64,000 nt of DNA, taken from assembly GCA_030141605.1 (NCBI GenBank), contig JAQGDQ010000111.1, positions 124,001 to 188,000 on the forward strand, read 5' to 3'. The first letter of the stretch is position 1. The number at the start of each line of letters is the position of its first letter. Shown here piece after piece: positions 35,801 through 49,224 of the stretch. The notes under the pieces are model-generated. The model had not been told where the DNA came from and made no database searches. It worked only from the letters and a program-made list of their open reading frames with translations. A program made the position numbers and the translations under genes. The stretch comes from Tubiluchus corallicola. Lineage: Eukaryota; Priapulida; Priapulimorpha; Priapulimorphida; Tubiluchidae.

Positions 35801-37019
35801 AAGGTCTAGGTTACTTTTTCTTGTCACTAGTTTTTCAGGGGTTACATGATGGTTATTTTTTGTGACAGTATGTGGCTGCGTCTAACTGTATGTATCTGTC
35901 AAAATTGCAGTTTTGACAGTACCGTCCTGACATATTCTGTTGTGGAACTTGCATTAGTGTGTAGTGTGCCAACTGTTTTATGAACATTCGTTAGGGTAAT
36001 AGGGTAACCACGTGCTTAAAAGACATTTACATATATTTATAATGACGACATACAACGTGTTGATTAATTTTGTTTATTATCGTAATTTCACCGCTACTAG
36101 TTATTGATCAACTCTACATTATTGTTGAATTTCTGAAACCAAGCTTGATCACATAAAAGGAAACGTGAAAGATTCGAATCAGAGACATCCAGGGACTTTT
36201 GGATTCTAAAGGAGTGTGTAACACTCACTGGCACATCGTTATTGTTACGCGCCGTTTCGGAACTCATGCACTTGTCTCTGTGCCGTGCGTCCCTGGCAAA
36301 ATGGGATGATATTTATCAAAATGAGGTGAAATCTTGCAATGGCTTTTAGTCATATCATACACAAACATTTTCCCTACAGGAAACCTGAACCTCCCAAACA
36401 AACAGAATCAGCGAAATTGTCCCGTTCCTTGTTTGCTTTGATGTTGTCCGAGTTGGCATGTCAACAGAGCGAGGATACTGTTTCTTGCCCGATTGTTGAC
36501 TGTCATTGGACAGAGTGTTTTCTGAAGTTGAAATTTTGATGGATTGGAAGCACCCGTAATGTGTTACTGATGTTGCTTCAATGTTTCTTTGTTACAAAAT
36601 CCTGCCATTTTAGGTTTAAGTTGAAGATCCTTAGACAGTAGCCTTTTAGAGGTTTGCAATTTTATTCTTGTATGACCTGAGTCAAAGATCTTATGACAGT
36701 GGCGTGTTAAAGGCTTTATAGGCTTATTGCGGTATGGCCTGCCTATAATTATGCTTCGGCGTGAGGTTAGCCTCATCTAGCTGACTTATAGACTAAAACT
36801 GTGGTAATTTTTAAGTTGTAAGTGTCACAGTCGTTTATTTAAGTAACCTTACTAGCATTTAGATAAGGACATTAACAAATATTTTGCATCAAGAAGATAT
36901 CTGATCATTTGACATTTGATTAGATGAGCTAACATTATAGTTAAGACCAGACATGCGTTAACATTATAAACGTTACATATATACATATAGTTATGTAATT
37001 TCCCATTTTTGTTTTGTAG
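32388..37019. other. gene-free stretch (intron between candidate exons A and B)
   Basis: No supported exon. It holds a (GA)n run at 32814-32890 and CpG-richer blocks at about 33540-33830 and 34790-34920. A 122-codon open frame at 33897-34265 has no splice or family support. Confidence 0.5.
32814..32890. repeat. (GA)n microsatellite
   Basis: Nearly pure GA/GAGAG run seen directly. Confidence 0.95.
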
Positions 37020-37145
37020 ACTGGATTGAAACCGTCAGCTAGTCCTCCAATCATTGAAAGGGTTAATGACATCAATGGCGATCCGTTGACCAATGGAAAT
37101 GGTCGTGACAGTGACACATCTTCCTCGGAGGAGACTGCTTCCCAG
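37020..37145 (+). CDS. candidate exon B, in phase with exon A
   Basis: T-rich tract plus TTTTGTAG acceptor and CAG|GTAAGA donor enclose 126 nt, exactly 42 open codons in phase 0. It encodes TGLKPSASPPIIERVNDING then DPLTNGNGRDSDTSSSEETA, ending SQ. Codon composition is less AT-rich than the flanks. Polar, Ser/Asp/Glu-rich and disordered. It is compatible with exon A (…DEDE|TGLK…), implying a 6.9-kb intron and a gene that continues past the window. Identity unknown. Acidic SSSEE could be a casein kinase 2 type site. Best supported of the desert exons. Confidence 0.6.
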
Positions 37146-39430
37146 GTAAGATGGCTTCTTTACCTGAATGAAGCTGATTGTGCAGGATGAATATATTTAT
37201 ATGGGAAAAGATGCTGCAGAAAACTAATTAGTCACAGTAATATCTCATATTGCCAAATAAATATGATCAAGTTCGAAAGAAACACACAAGTTGCAAGTTT
37301 TATTTATTACAGATGGCTTAATGTCACTTTTATGATTTAAATTGTTACCTTCATCGTGGGAACCTGCTAAGGCGATGCCAAAAAACTTGCAAGTGCACAG
37401 TTTTCAAACTAAAATAATATGATTTTATCGATGCTCAACCACCATTATATCATATCAAATTCGATGCCATTAATATAAATTATATAACAAATAATGATAG
37501 TGATTTGCATGTTTACCCGTGTGTAATTTTCCATAATAACCGACCGGATTATGTATTGCCACATCCTGTACGTGTTTGCTGTTGGATTTTGTTAGCTGGT
37601 GCATTATAATTTGCTAATAAATCATCTTCAACACGGCGACTCACTCTCACTGTCCGGTGTTGTTTTGTCAGGGAAAAAAACCCGCATAATTTATAGTAGG
37701 GTCACTGAGGCGAAGATACTTTCAACTGGTTTTTGGCATTTTTGCTCTCTTAATTTCACACTAAATACCTACTGGTGGGTGGATCCATCATGCCCTGGTG
37801 CAAGATTTCTGATTCAGAAAAATTTCCTGAAAAATCCAGGCACGACGTGAACGGCTTTTTTATTTTTTAACAAGGTTCTAGAAGTTCACAGCACGCGGCA
37901 TTGGCCGAACATTTTTCCCGCCATTGCTTGCAGCGCTGCCTTTCGGCTGCGAACGCTAACGTTTACGAGATTCGTGGCTAGCCGAGGACCCTAAAAATTC
38001 CTGGCGTTATTATTGTGAGATTATATAGTTTTATAACAGCAGTTAGCAGTGAAAAATTTCGCCTAAATAATAACAAGGCGTGGATTGCTGATGTACTAGC
38101 TTCAGGTCTAGTTTGTGGATCACAATGGACAGGTTGGTTTTATGCTCAAGACTTGTGATTATGGAGTTTATCACGATGCGCTGCACAACGTATAGTTTAC
38201 GACCACATTTTATTTATTCGCTGTTCTCTGCAGCGGATTTATTCCCCTGTTTTTAGAATTATCTCTTTTATGGGTTCTTTTTGATTTGTTTTTACGCACA
38301 TTAGAGCTGTTAATTTCGAGTTTGCAGCCAGTGTTGAAAACTTGAAATTTTTCGCACACATGCAGGGGTTAAAATTCGTATCTTTTGCATTCCAGAGGTG
38401 TGCTTTAACCATTTCGCTGCAGAACAACTTTAATTTCCTGGACTCAGAAATTTATTATTGTATCGCTGAGGAAAAGTTGACTGACTATGTGGCTGTTAAA
38501 ATATTACTCGAATAGTTTAATTAATTTAGAGTTGCATAAGTAAGTTAAAAATGCCGAAAACTCTTTTCGGCCACTGGTATTCGAACCCAGAACTCGCATT
38601 TTCGGCTCGCTAAGGTTAGCTAGCTGAGGTAATTACTATGACAGTCTTTTGTAGGTGCACAAGAGGTGGCTCTTATGTAACAGGTTCCGGTTCCTTATAG
38701 TAAAGTCTGTTCGGGCCTTAAATGACTTTGTCATCTTGAATTTTATCTTCAGTTTGCGTAATTGCTAATGTTTGGCACTAGTTACCCTGTAATTCTGATA
38801 GGTTACAAGATTCGAGGGCAGGGATGATGTACGCTGACTGGAACACCCGCTTGCTGGAAGCGCAGTTTATGAATTGTAACCAGTAGTGAATAGAAATTAT
38901 GAATGAACTATTTTTCCAAAGGCGCAGCTGTTTTAATGTGTTTATTGGCATGCCACAAGCCGGCCGGTCGAGTGGGTGGGGTCACTGTCGGAAACGGCCA
39001 TTCTGGAATGTCAACGTGCGTGAAGGTCGTCTGCCAGGGGACAAAAATCTGGTTGGTCAATGGATGAGCCAAGTATCCGGTGCATTTAATGCATTTAATA
39101 GTTTGTGCTGCGGCACGCGACGATTTGGACATGTTTGGACAGTTGCGAAAGAGTTAATAAATTTGCTGTGGTTCTGCTACTTTCTTCTTTGTATCAAACG
39201 AATTGACAAGATTGACAAATTGCTGTTTTGCGTGGGCTCGCCGTTATTTCAGTTACTTTTCATCGCTAGAAGAGAGAGAGAACTTTCAAACCATTGTCCT
39301 CGCTCATTAGTTTGCTGAGAGTTTTTACTGATACCTTAGTTATGATAAGAAATTTAGGAGCTAATCGATTCTACAAAGAACAGAAAATAGCATTTCTCAT
39401 AACACGAGCGCACTTGTTTCATTTTTAGTG
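37146..39430. other. gene-free stretch
   Basis: Probably intron of the gene with exons A and B. A 139-codon plus-strand open frame at 38899-39318, with an opposite-strand open frame too, shows no homology signal. A tRNA-like TATTCGAACCC motif (minus orientation) lies at 38578-38592. Confidence 0.45.
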
Positions 39431-39436
39431 AACTGT

Positions 39437-39800
39437 AACTCCGTAAAATGCTTGCTTTATTTAACTACTTTGTCAGTTAGTTAGTCAGTCTGCCTGTTAG
39501 TGAGGTAGTCAGTCATTAACACACTTTTCTTGATCTTATTTGTGTGAGGCAGTTTGATCTGCGTAAAATGTTTGCTTTATGTAACTACTTTGTCAGTTAG
39601 TTAGTCAGTCCGCCTATCAATGGATCAGTCAGTCAGTCATTAATATACTTTTCTTGATCTTATTTGTGTGAAGCACTTTGATAACTGCGTAAAATGCTTG
39701 TTTTACTTAACTACATTGTCAGTTTGTTAGTCAGTGCGCCTGTCGGTGAGTCAGTCAGTCAGTATTATACTTTTCTTTATCTTATTTGTGTGAGTCAATT
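39437..39800 (+). repeat. minisatellite, 3 units of about 120 bp
   Basis: Three consecutive units each start GCGTAAAATG(C/T)TTG and contain AACTACTTTGTCAGTTAGTT, a GTCAGTCAGTCA run and CTTTTCTTGATCTTATTTGTGTGA. Starts near 39437, 39559 and 39684. Units are about 85-90 percent alike by eye. Confidence 0.9.
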
Positions 39801-42800
39801 TGGAATTAAAATTATTTTGTAGAGCACTATTTTTAGCTAATCATCAAACTAAAACAAATTGAAACATTCAAAAATCAGTTACAACAATAATTAGTATATA
39901 ATTAATGCATAAGTGGAACGCAGTAGTTTCCTGTTTGTTTATTTTAGAACGGAGTAAACGAATGAACACGATAGAGAAATAAGAAAAAGCTTCAATTTAG
40001 TCTTAATACAATTCGCATTCGGTTCAGAAATCCTGTATGTATGTGGCTCAGCTAACATTTTAAGAAGAGCTAAAAGTCATCAGAAATACTAAAATACCAT
40101 TACATGCCTTATGGTGCTTGCCCAAAAGCCCTTTTTGTTTTCATGCTTCGAAATTTGTAAAGGATGTTTAGGCGAACACATTCAGTTGTGTGGGTAGTTT
40201 TAATAATTTTGACTCTGCTTCAAGTGATTGGCTAAGTAGTTAAAGCTAAAACGTACACTACTTACGTACACACAGTATCCGAGAATTTCAGGCCAAGTTG
40301 TATAAGACCAAATTGCAGCTTTTTCGTATGCATATCTAAGATATCTTACATACGTATTTATTTATTATATATTTTAGTTTCTCGTAGCGTTCTTCCATTT
40401 TCTCTATTCTAAAACGGACTGTTGCGGTCCATAGGTGTATATGTGCTAAGTGTTTTAAATGGTTAAATACCAATTATTCCATTTATTTAGTTCAGTGCTT
40501 TAGTGGTGATCTAAGAAACGTGTTTACTTACTCCAGTAAATCCCGTCACCTGCATAACAATGAGCATTGCAATTTGTGACACTGTCTGCAGATGCGTAAG
40601 ACTGTGCTTTAACAAGTTCTTTAAAGCAAGTATCATAATATTTATGATGTAATAAGTTCAACATCATAAAATTAGTGTATAATTATATTATTTGTATATG
40701 ACCACACCGCATTAAGTTATTTTAGTTCATATAACACAATAAACTAGGGGAACTCGACCTTTTAAACTTGCTCATATTTTGCCAGTATAAAATAATTTCT
40801 CACCGTAAATTTTTTATTTACAAACTTCCGTTCGGGCAATAAATGCATTTATGGTAATGCTTATAGGGGTTTCTTCTAGTTGCGTCGTTATTTGAATGTT
40901 CTTTGTGTCGTTTTTAATGTTTGAGGAAATTAGTGAGTGAACAGACTAGTGAATGAGTTAAACGAAAAAATGAAATCGAACTAGCAAATCGATATAGAAA
41001 ATGGCTGAAGCCTAGTTTCAGAAGAGGCTTCGAAAGTAACATCAACCTTATCCAGTTCTAGGCTAACAAATAAATACATAGATCTAAGCAAAAACAGTCA
41101 AACTAATAAACAGATATCCAGGCAGACAGACGGACGGAGAGAGAGACAGACGTCCTGTCAAGCAAGGCAAACAGGTAAATAATTAAATAATCAATCAATC
41201 TGGCTATCGGCGTTAAGTGTGACATCATGAAATGTGACTGATGTCACACTTATGCAATAGACTGTCGAAAGTTTGAAATCGAGAAATCTAGCCAAAAATT
41301 TGTTTTCGTAATATTCCGAAAATCTATTGAAATAGGATCTATCCTGCTTATGTAATACGCATTCAATATTTGCTGCTTAATTGCAAGTTTTTCAACTTGT
41401 TATTTAATTTGTTACCTAATTGTCTGGCAAGTCTTAGCAACTTGCAGCTACACTTGCCTGTTAATGAGTGTTAAGTGTACACGTGTTAATATCACGTAAT
41501 AAACTGCTCTTTAGTATTCTAAGTAGGACATTTGTGAAGCGTAAGTACACTTCAAGTCATGGTATAACACGTCTGAAGTATTTGAGCCCCCGGGCAGTGT
41601 CAGCCGCTTGGACGACAGGTCCGAGTGTCACTGCTGTTTTTCAATAATTAATGGTTTGAATATAGTAGGCGCTTCCCATTGAATTAGGTGCATAGTAAGT
41701 AATGATGAAGATTATGATGGCGCAGTTATGATGATTATTTCGAGTGGCAGAAATATGCGGATGCCGTTAAAAGTTATAGAATATTTTCTATTAGATTAGA
41801 TTAGATATAGATTTAGATTTTAATTTAGTTCACATAGTACACATAGCTTATTGATGGCCTCACGTACTTGTCTTTATTTTTTTTTGTTTGTGCAATGTTT
41901 TCTAAAATATTGCTTTGAATGCATCGTACTTCACGGCAGAATATGCTGTAGTTTGCATGTGAATCAATGCATATTTTTGTTACAATCATGCAAATTAACC
42001 TACACTCCGTCAGGTAATTAAATGAGCAAACAGTGAAATGAACGAACCAATCCACCTAACCAACTTATTAATCATTCCCCAATAAAAAAACCAACAAAGT
42101 GAGTGGGTGGGAGTGTAACGAAGTAGGTGAGTGAGTAAATGACTAACTGACTGATTGACTGACTGGTTGGTTGGCTGACTAACTAACTGTCCGACGGACC
42201 AAGCAAGCAAGCAACAAATGTGTGCTGTGTATTACAATGAATCATATTCAAAGCAGATACACCGTAAATGTGTTTTATTACGAAAGATATTTAGAAAAAT
42301 CTGCTTCCATTGCTGAGATAAGATAAGATAAAATTTGTTTTGAGTGGATCAAATACATAGATAACATGAGCTGTTAAATCTTTATCGACTATAATAAATT
42401 ACTGCTTAACCTAAAACGTATGAAGCCCAAAACCTGAATTAGTGTACAATTGTCGTTGTATGTATTGTTATATACTGTTATGTACAAGAAACAATCGACC
42501 TCTTTCAGTAGTTTCTTTATTCTACATTGGTGATTAAGTGTCCACCAGCATAGTTTTTCAGACACATAAATATGCGGGCAACACTTGCCTGTTTGCGGCG
42601 CTTTGTTTAGCCGCATCGTAAACTTCACCGTTCCGCCGCAGGGCGCAGCATCGTCGCGAATAAAAACAAGCGCCGCACAATGGCCGGCAGGAAATAAAAA
42701 CTTTGCAACAAACATCACCTACCAGAGCTCTGGACTTGCATGTCGAATGAGCTGGGCATGGGCAGAATCAGGCAAAGGGGTAAGAATGATGGAACCCTTT

Positions 42801-45137
42801 TGTCATACTGATGAACTCCTCAAAAGCGTTGTACGAATTTTAGTTCTAAAAGCGAGGAAAGGCCTCCAAGATTTTAGTTGGAATAAAGATGGGTTTCAGC
42901 CGCTTTTTGTTATGCAGCGTCCAGTGTCTAGATACCGTCACGTGACCCACAACTCTTTCGTTACGAACTGGAAGTGATGCCGGTCCGCCTTTTATTACTT
43001 AAATTATTATAGCCCAGTGTCATCATCATGAAAACTGCTGAACCTTGTCTCTTTCACTATAACAGTGATCAAAGGAGTTGAAGAGTATTGATCTTTGTGT
43101 GCAAGGGGACACTACGCGTCCCCCAAATTGCCCCAGTTTCAGTGCTCCATCCTCGAGTTTATAAGTAAAGGTTTTATTGTGGGCGGCAAGAATGCACCTT
43201 GCAGTGTACCTTGTTTTTTAAGTGAGCGTCATCTTGGCTGTTCAGTCTGAATAGGTTTCTTTCATTGTCTTGCATGGTGATTTTTTATGCCACTTTTTTG
43301 AGATGATATTCAAAGGTGAGTTGATTATAATAAAAACGTTGCGATGAAACGTGGTGTTCTGTTATGTGTTATATTCCACTAATAAAGCATTGCAAGAATA
43401 AGCTCTTATACGTAAATGTCATTTGTCAGTATATATATATATATATAATATATGTGCTTATTTATTTATGTTTTTAATTATATTTATCTTTTCTATCTGT
43501 TTTCGTTTGCTTACATTTTTGTTTGCTTATACTTTTATTCATTCATTCATTTATCTGGTGCACTGCTTACTTTTTCCTTTATTTGCTTCGTCATTCAGTC
43601 ATTCACTTACTAGCACATGTCTTTTCTCATCAGTTTTTATCAGTTACTTTTCAAAACCCAGCATGCTTCCTCATGTTTACCGGATAATCGCATTCAAGAC
43701 CGTTGCTGCTTGATTAATTGAAAGTGCTCATTGTTAGATCCTGTATCGCGATCATTTTCATGTCATCAATAATATGTGCAACTGTTTCTCAAGTTTGTAC
43801 ACAATACGTTGCCTATTCTGACGTAAAACCATAAAATGTGTAGACTGCCAAATTATGCAATAATATATAGAGCGATTGCGAATACTCTTTTTAAGCACAG
43901 AATGTAAAGCTGCTCAACCACGCAATTAGCTCGTCTTTTGGCAGTTTTAGGAAGACCTTGTAGAGTTTTGAGATACATCGTGTAACTAATTAGATGAGTT
44001 AGGCCGTGCTTGCGGCCACGTTGACACACCAAAGAACATACAAGTATCTTTGGCACTTGACAACTTTGCTGTAAACTCTCACAATGCTTGTCTTTAAAAG
44101 TGATTTTGCTGGCAACCCCAGGTATGTTTTGCACCTTGTTCTTTGTGGATTGTTTAAGTGTCTATCTTAGCGTGTGTTTATAGCGAATGATTTTTATTAT
44201 TTTTTGTGACTATATCCATTCACCTGTTTTTTCAAACAGTTTTAAACGCAAACCAATTTTCCAATAATCGTGCAGGTGTGCTGGCAACAACTAAGAGGAA
44301 CTGTTCTACATAGGTAAAGCTAAAGATGCAACCTTACCTATGCAGTTAATTCTAAGCTAGTGTAGTAAAGAAGTGTAATAAGAAAATACCTTGTAATCGC
44401 TTTAGTATTTGTTGTAAAATAAAGTCCAAATTTTGTTTTTTTTGTAACTTGTTGATAGTTTGTAAATAATGTTATAACCATTTTTAAATATGAGCAAAAC
44501 AGGAGTTGTAATGTGTCGCAATCTTCAAATAAGCCCACATTCAATAATAAAAATCAATATTTTAGTTATTAAATTATTATTCAACTAGAAAACTAATTAC
44601 CAGCTGGTACACCAGTAATGTTGTTATTGTTTAAATTGTTTTTTGTTGCGGCCGTTATTGTTATTAGTGTTGCTATTCATTCGATGTTCAATTTTGAATC
44701 GATAATTCCAAAAGCTCAAAATAGCTAAACTGGAATGGTCAGTGACGTCAAAGTGCCCCGTGCATCAATCAGAAATGTCCACTCGATATCTTAATGGTAC
44801 AAGGTGCTAGGTGTGGTTTATTAGTGTGCATTTAAAAACGTGTATTTTTTTCATTCTTCCCATATGAACAGTATCTGTAACTGTTGCCATGATTAACCAA
44901 AACTTAAATAACTTCCAGTATTATTAATTCAATTTGAAAGAAATTGTCAGGAACAAATTACGACCATCATTTCGACAAGCGTCATTACGACAGGGTATTG
45001 GGTTTGTCATTCTTATGGTTATAATTTGTTAATGTCAGTTTGACCAATTTTGAACAGTAGCCAAAGTCAAGTACACAAAAAGTGATAGAAAAATGCTTCG
45101 ATGTGAGATACGTGATCAGTATCGCTGGCAGATAAGT
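39801..45137. other. gene-free stretch
   Basis: No supported exon. It contains a GACTGACT/GTGAGTGAG simple-repeat patch at 42095-42215, an (AT)n run at 43431-43447, a perfect 13-bp-arm hairpin AAGTGTGACATCA…TGATGTCACACTT at 41215-41251, a CpG-rich patch at 42580-42680, and a TGACGTCA palindrome near 44742. Confidence 0.5.
43431..43447. repeat. (AT)n microsatellite
   Basis: Dinucleotide run seen directly. Confidence 0.9.
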
Positions 45138-45318
45138 TTGCCTTTCCACATATGCTCTATTTTGATTATTTTTGCATGTGACCTTTGATCCCATCTTGAC
45201 TTGGTGTCACTACGTGCTACTGAGTTAGTAAATAAGTAGCACGTGGTGACATCAAGTCAAGATGGTATCAAACATCACATGCAAAAAAAATCAAAATAGA
45301 GCATATGCAGAAAGGCAA
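45138..45318. repeat. foldback hairpin element, ~84-bp arms, 13-bp loop
   Basis: Arm 45138-45221 and arm 45235-45318 are near-perfect reverse complements (about 90 percent by eye), ending at the loop in GTGCTACT/AGTAGCAC. An almost loopless palindrome of this size is typical of a foldback-type MITE or an inverted duplication. Weak similarity continues some 20 bp outward. Confidence 0.88.
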
Positions 45319-46325
45319 AATTTCATTAGCGTAGTGGCGCCACAGGACTTCTGTCTAGTGGACGGTCAAGGTTTACTTAAAGGTCCTTATCCTAAAAGAT
45401 GCATAGAAAGATCAGTTTTAAGGTAGGACAGCCTGTCTTACCTTAAAAGAAAACACAGAACGAAACAACATATTGTGCACGTTATTTCAGGTCTTTTTGA
45501 CGAACTCTGTGGTCATATGCATGAATGGAAACATTTGTGCAGAATTATGCAGTGATGGCTCTGTAATGCAGTCCTTTTTGGCTGCATATGTGTGACACAA
45601 ATGAATAGCCGAAAAGTCTTAATTTTCCTTGTCTTCAACTTATTAGCCAGTGAATTAGTACACCCAGTACGTGCCCTCGCTTGACTGGAGTTCTTTGTAT
45701 GCTGTAGCTTGTCAAATGCTTCTGTGATTTGTTAATTAGTGTGGCGAATGTCAAGGTCTGCGTGATTTTTTCTTCTCTGAGGGCAACTTGTATACAGTGC
45801 ATATGCAGCCTAAAGGCAAGTTCACACTAACAAGCTGCTGTCTATAGGATGTTGACAGCTAAACGTTGCTCTAAACAACTGTGGAAAAAAACTTGTTTGT
45901 TGTGAGAATTCTGTAAGGCATTGGTTAAACGTTGCCTTTAGGAATGATGTGGTTAGTAAGCTATGTCTGCACTAATAAGACATCGAAGGTTGTATGTCCT
46001 TCTGGTTTTGTATTTGTGTGCGACGGTCCTACCTCACGTGCGTCCTTGAAGTGCGTCATGTAGGAAATCGTATGTTTCTAGATTTCCTTACACGTGGCAA
46101 CGTAATATTTTTGGTGAACTAACACATGAATAAAATAACAAATGACAAAACCGTCCAACCAAACAACTAAACAACTATTCAGTTTATCGGCTAAGGAACT
46201 ACTGGCACCTATCAATCAAACAATTTTAAACAAACCAACTAATTAGCAAGCAAAAAAATAAAAAAGCAACAGGTATATTAGCGAATGAACAGGACAAACA
46301 CATGTAAACGAACAAATGAAAACAA

Positions 46326-46373
46326 ACACACACACGCACGCACGCACGCACACACACGCACATACACACACAC
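46326..46373. repeat. (AC)n/(GCAC)n microsatellite
   Basis: Run of ACAC with interspersed GCAC, seen directly. Confidence 0.9.
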
Positions 46374-48247
46374 TTATGAAAGAAAACAAACGAACAAAGA
46401 ATTAACAAACAAGCGAGGAATGAATGAAGCAATTTACTCCTTTAAGTGCATAATTCGGTTGAACTGAAATCACCAAAATAATTAGATTTTATCACTGTTT
46501 TAATAGCGTAGTAAACATAAATAAACAACTAACACTGAAACGTAGAGAATTCTGAGGCTTCGGTGATGATAAATATGTGCAGTCAATATTCCCGTTATCA
46601 CACAATTTGAAATTAACTGTCCTTCTGTTCCTTCTGTTCGGTTTTTGTTTGTTTTTGCTGAACTTGCTGGCCTTTATAGACTCGACGCCCAATTTTAGGT
46701 AATTCGGTCTTGCGGTTTGTCATTTGTATATTTCATTCGTGATTTCATGTATGACATACACCTGTATGGCCCAAACACTGTTGCAAATTCCTTATATTGC
46801 TAACTTGAAATTGAGCAGTAGTAGTAGTGGTTTATTTACCATAAAATTAATATCTACAATCTTTGACAGGGATAGCAGAATTGAAACATTTCATAGTCCA
46901 TTTTTTTCCTTTTCAGAAAACAGCAACATTATACAAAAGTTAAAAAAGTTCACAATGACAAATTTTCAATCAGTGTCAATGAAAAAAATATGAATATATA
47001 ATAATGACTGAGCTGAAACTAGAAGATTGTGCTCAATCAATACATACTATTTTATACCGGTTAACTGTACTGGGTCGAATGCATTAATATGCATTATATA
47101 ATATACATGCTTTTACATGTTAGATTGCACTTTTGCGTAGCCGCCACCTTTTACAACAGTAAACTTGGCTTCACAGTTTTCTAATTTAATTGAAGCAAAA
47201 ATTGTTCCCATCTTACGTAAGATCTTACACAGCAGCCCAATTGATCAATGACGTAGATTCGTCATGATCATGTCCTACTGCAAGATCTTTAGCAGAATTC
47301 ACTTCATTTATTTCCCCTCACGTGGCTTTGTCCAGTACTATGCAGTACTTACATAACAATGCAATAGACCAATGACGTAGAATCATCCTGATCATGTCCA
47401 ATTGCAAGATCTCTGGCAGAATTCAATTCATTTAAGGGTCTTTATTTCCCCTCGCATGGCTTTGTCCAGTATTTGTCCAGCACTAGCATGTATTTTGCGA
47501 CCATGCTTGTTGTGCTTGCATACATGAATGCGTTTTTTATCATGTTCTAACGTTTCTCCTAGTTTTTTTAGTGTTAGATGCCTGAGAATTTTGTAGTATG
47601 GCGATTACTGATATTCATTCTGTTGTTCTGCAATAATGGAGGCCACATCATTCGGCTATTATTTTCGCATTTTTGTAATTTGGCTGTGCAGTGTTGAGCA
47701 CTCGTGAACCTCAAACACAGTGTAATATTCGCGTGATTAAATCCTTTCCAGCTAATCAATTGCTGTTGGTAGCTCTAAACAACAAATTATCTGAGTCGAA
47801 CTATTAATTTTGATTTTGTTTGGCAGTCTTGCAGGCTTATAGCCAACTTCTCCTCTTATCCCCACCAGGCTCCTCATTTAGTCAATTTTTAGAGACGTCT
47901 TTCTGTGAAACTATTCTTATCCTGACAAGTCAACCGCCCAGCTTGTAGTCAAACCTTTATTCCCATGGATAAATAAACTTACTTATTTGGATGCCTCACA
48001 ATTGTGAAATCGTATTTCTGTCAATGTATTAAACTGAAGTTTATCAGTGGGCATTTGTAGAGCAAAGGGGGCACTACTGGCGGCATCTCTGGTGATCGCT
48101 AATAAATAAATAAAATAAATTACCTAGGCGTGCGCGTTCATTGCTTTTACTAATCCAGTAGAAAGTGCTTATGATCTTTAATACTTTAATTTCTTTATTT
48201 CTGGGCAGGCCGTTTCGTCGAAAATGGGGTGCTTGTTGTTCTTGAGC

Positions 48248-49224
48248 GCGCCCTCTGTTGTAGCTTTGCGCAATGATATTGTTTGCATGAATTCTATGGA
48301 AACAGTTGATTAAAATGTCCATGTTAATAAACTGCCCAGCATGTGTTGGTATGGAGCTGTCAAAGAAATCTGTTACAGAATGTAGGTCTTGAAGCCTAAG
48401 CGTTTATTATAGAAGTAGTAGGTAGCCAGTTGGTGGCGCCCTAGTTGCATGTAATCATTTGGCGTAGAAAACTATAATGGCCTACTGATTGTTCAAATTG
48501 TGAAACATGCTTTCTATCTGTCTGCTTTCACATAATTACGCAAATTTTAAAATTCATTGTATCTCAGTTCGTACAAAGAGACAGAAAAGTCTTTCTTTTT
48601 TGGGGTTCGAACCCAGAACCTTTCCACTAAGTGCACTGTGCGCATCTTTGTGATTGTTTATCTATAAGTCACTTATTTTATGACATAAATAGTCTAAGAC
48701 TCTAAAGTAAGTAGTAAACAAGTGCAGCCAATGTAAATTCTATTTTTGTTTCACACTAGCGGCTCTAGGACTAATCTTCGCCTATTATTCAACTTTGCCG
48801 AACCTCGAGAGTAGCCTGAAGGAAGCTAACAAAGTGACGGTGATATAGTACTAATAAACTATTAGAATTGCTCAATAAATTGCCAACCGCAGGTGGCGCC
48901 TCTATGTATTGATGGTCCAACTTCTGCAGCAGAACTGGTTGAAGTTTTGAACTCTTCTGCGCCGCTCTTGGTATTCGTGTTAGCCTTATCATTAGGTATT
49001 TATAAATGTTTTGAACAACTTGGGGCAATACGGGACATCTTTAAAAGGGCAGTGGACACACATCGTAGAGACGGCCTCTGATTCAGTCAATACCGGGACA
49101 TCATCATCCCGACTCACTGTCAGAATTGTAACACAAGCAAACACGAATGGGCGGCTGACTCAGCGCGCAATTTTTCACAACAATAGCGTCCGGCAACTGT
49201 GTAAACAATGCAAGTAGATGGCGC
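48248..49224. promoter_or_regulatory. cluster of CTCF-like core motifs
   Basis: Exact AGRKGGCGC cores at 48248-48256 (minus), 48891-48899 (plus) and 49216-49224 (plus), with a near match TTGGTGGCGCC at 48430. All lie within the interior of the long-inverted-repeat element. Binding is inferred from motif only. Confidence 0.35.
48598..48650 (-). repeat. tRNA-like T-arm motif, SINE-derived
   Basis: On the minus strand GGTTCTGGGTTCGAACCCC is a strong B-box/T-arm match, preceded by AGTGCACTTAGTGG. No acceptor or anticodon stem can be built convincingly. It resembles the motif at 38578. Confidence 0.4.

Noticed and set aside
38899-39318. 139-codon plus-strand open frame
   Set aside because: No family resemblance, an opposite-strand frame is open too, and no splice or promoter support. 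A frame of this length is expected by chance once or more in a window this large.
42585-42977. 130-codon plus-strand open frame
   Set aside because: CpG-rich patch is open on both strands, with no conserved motif.
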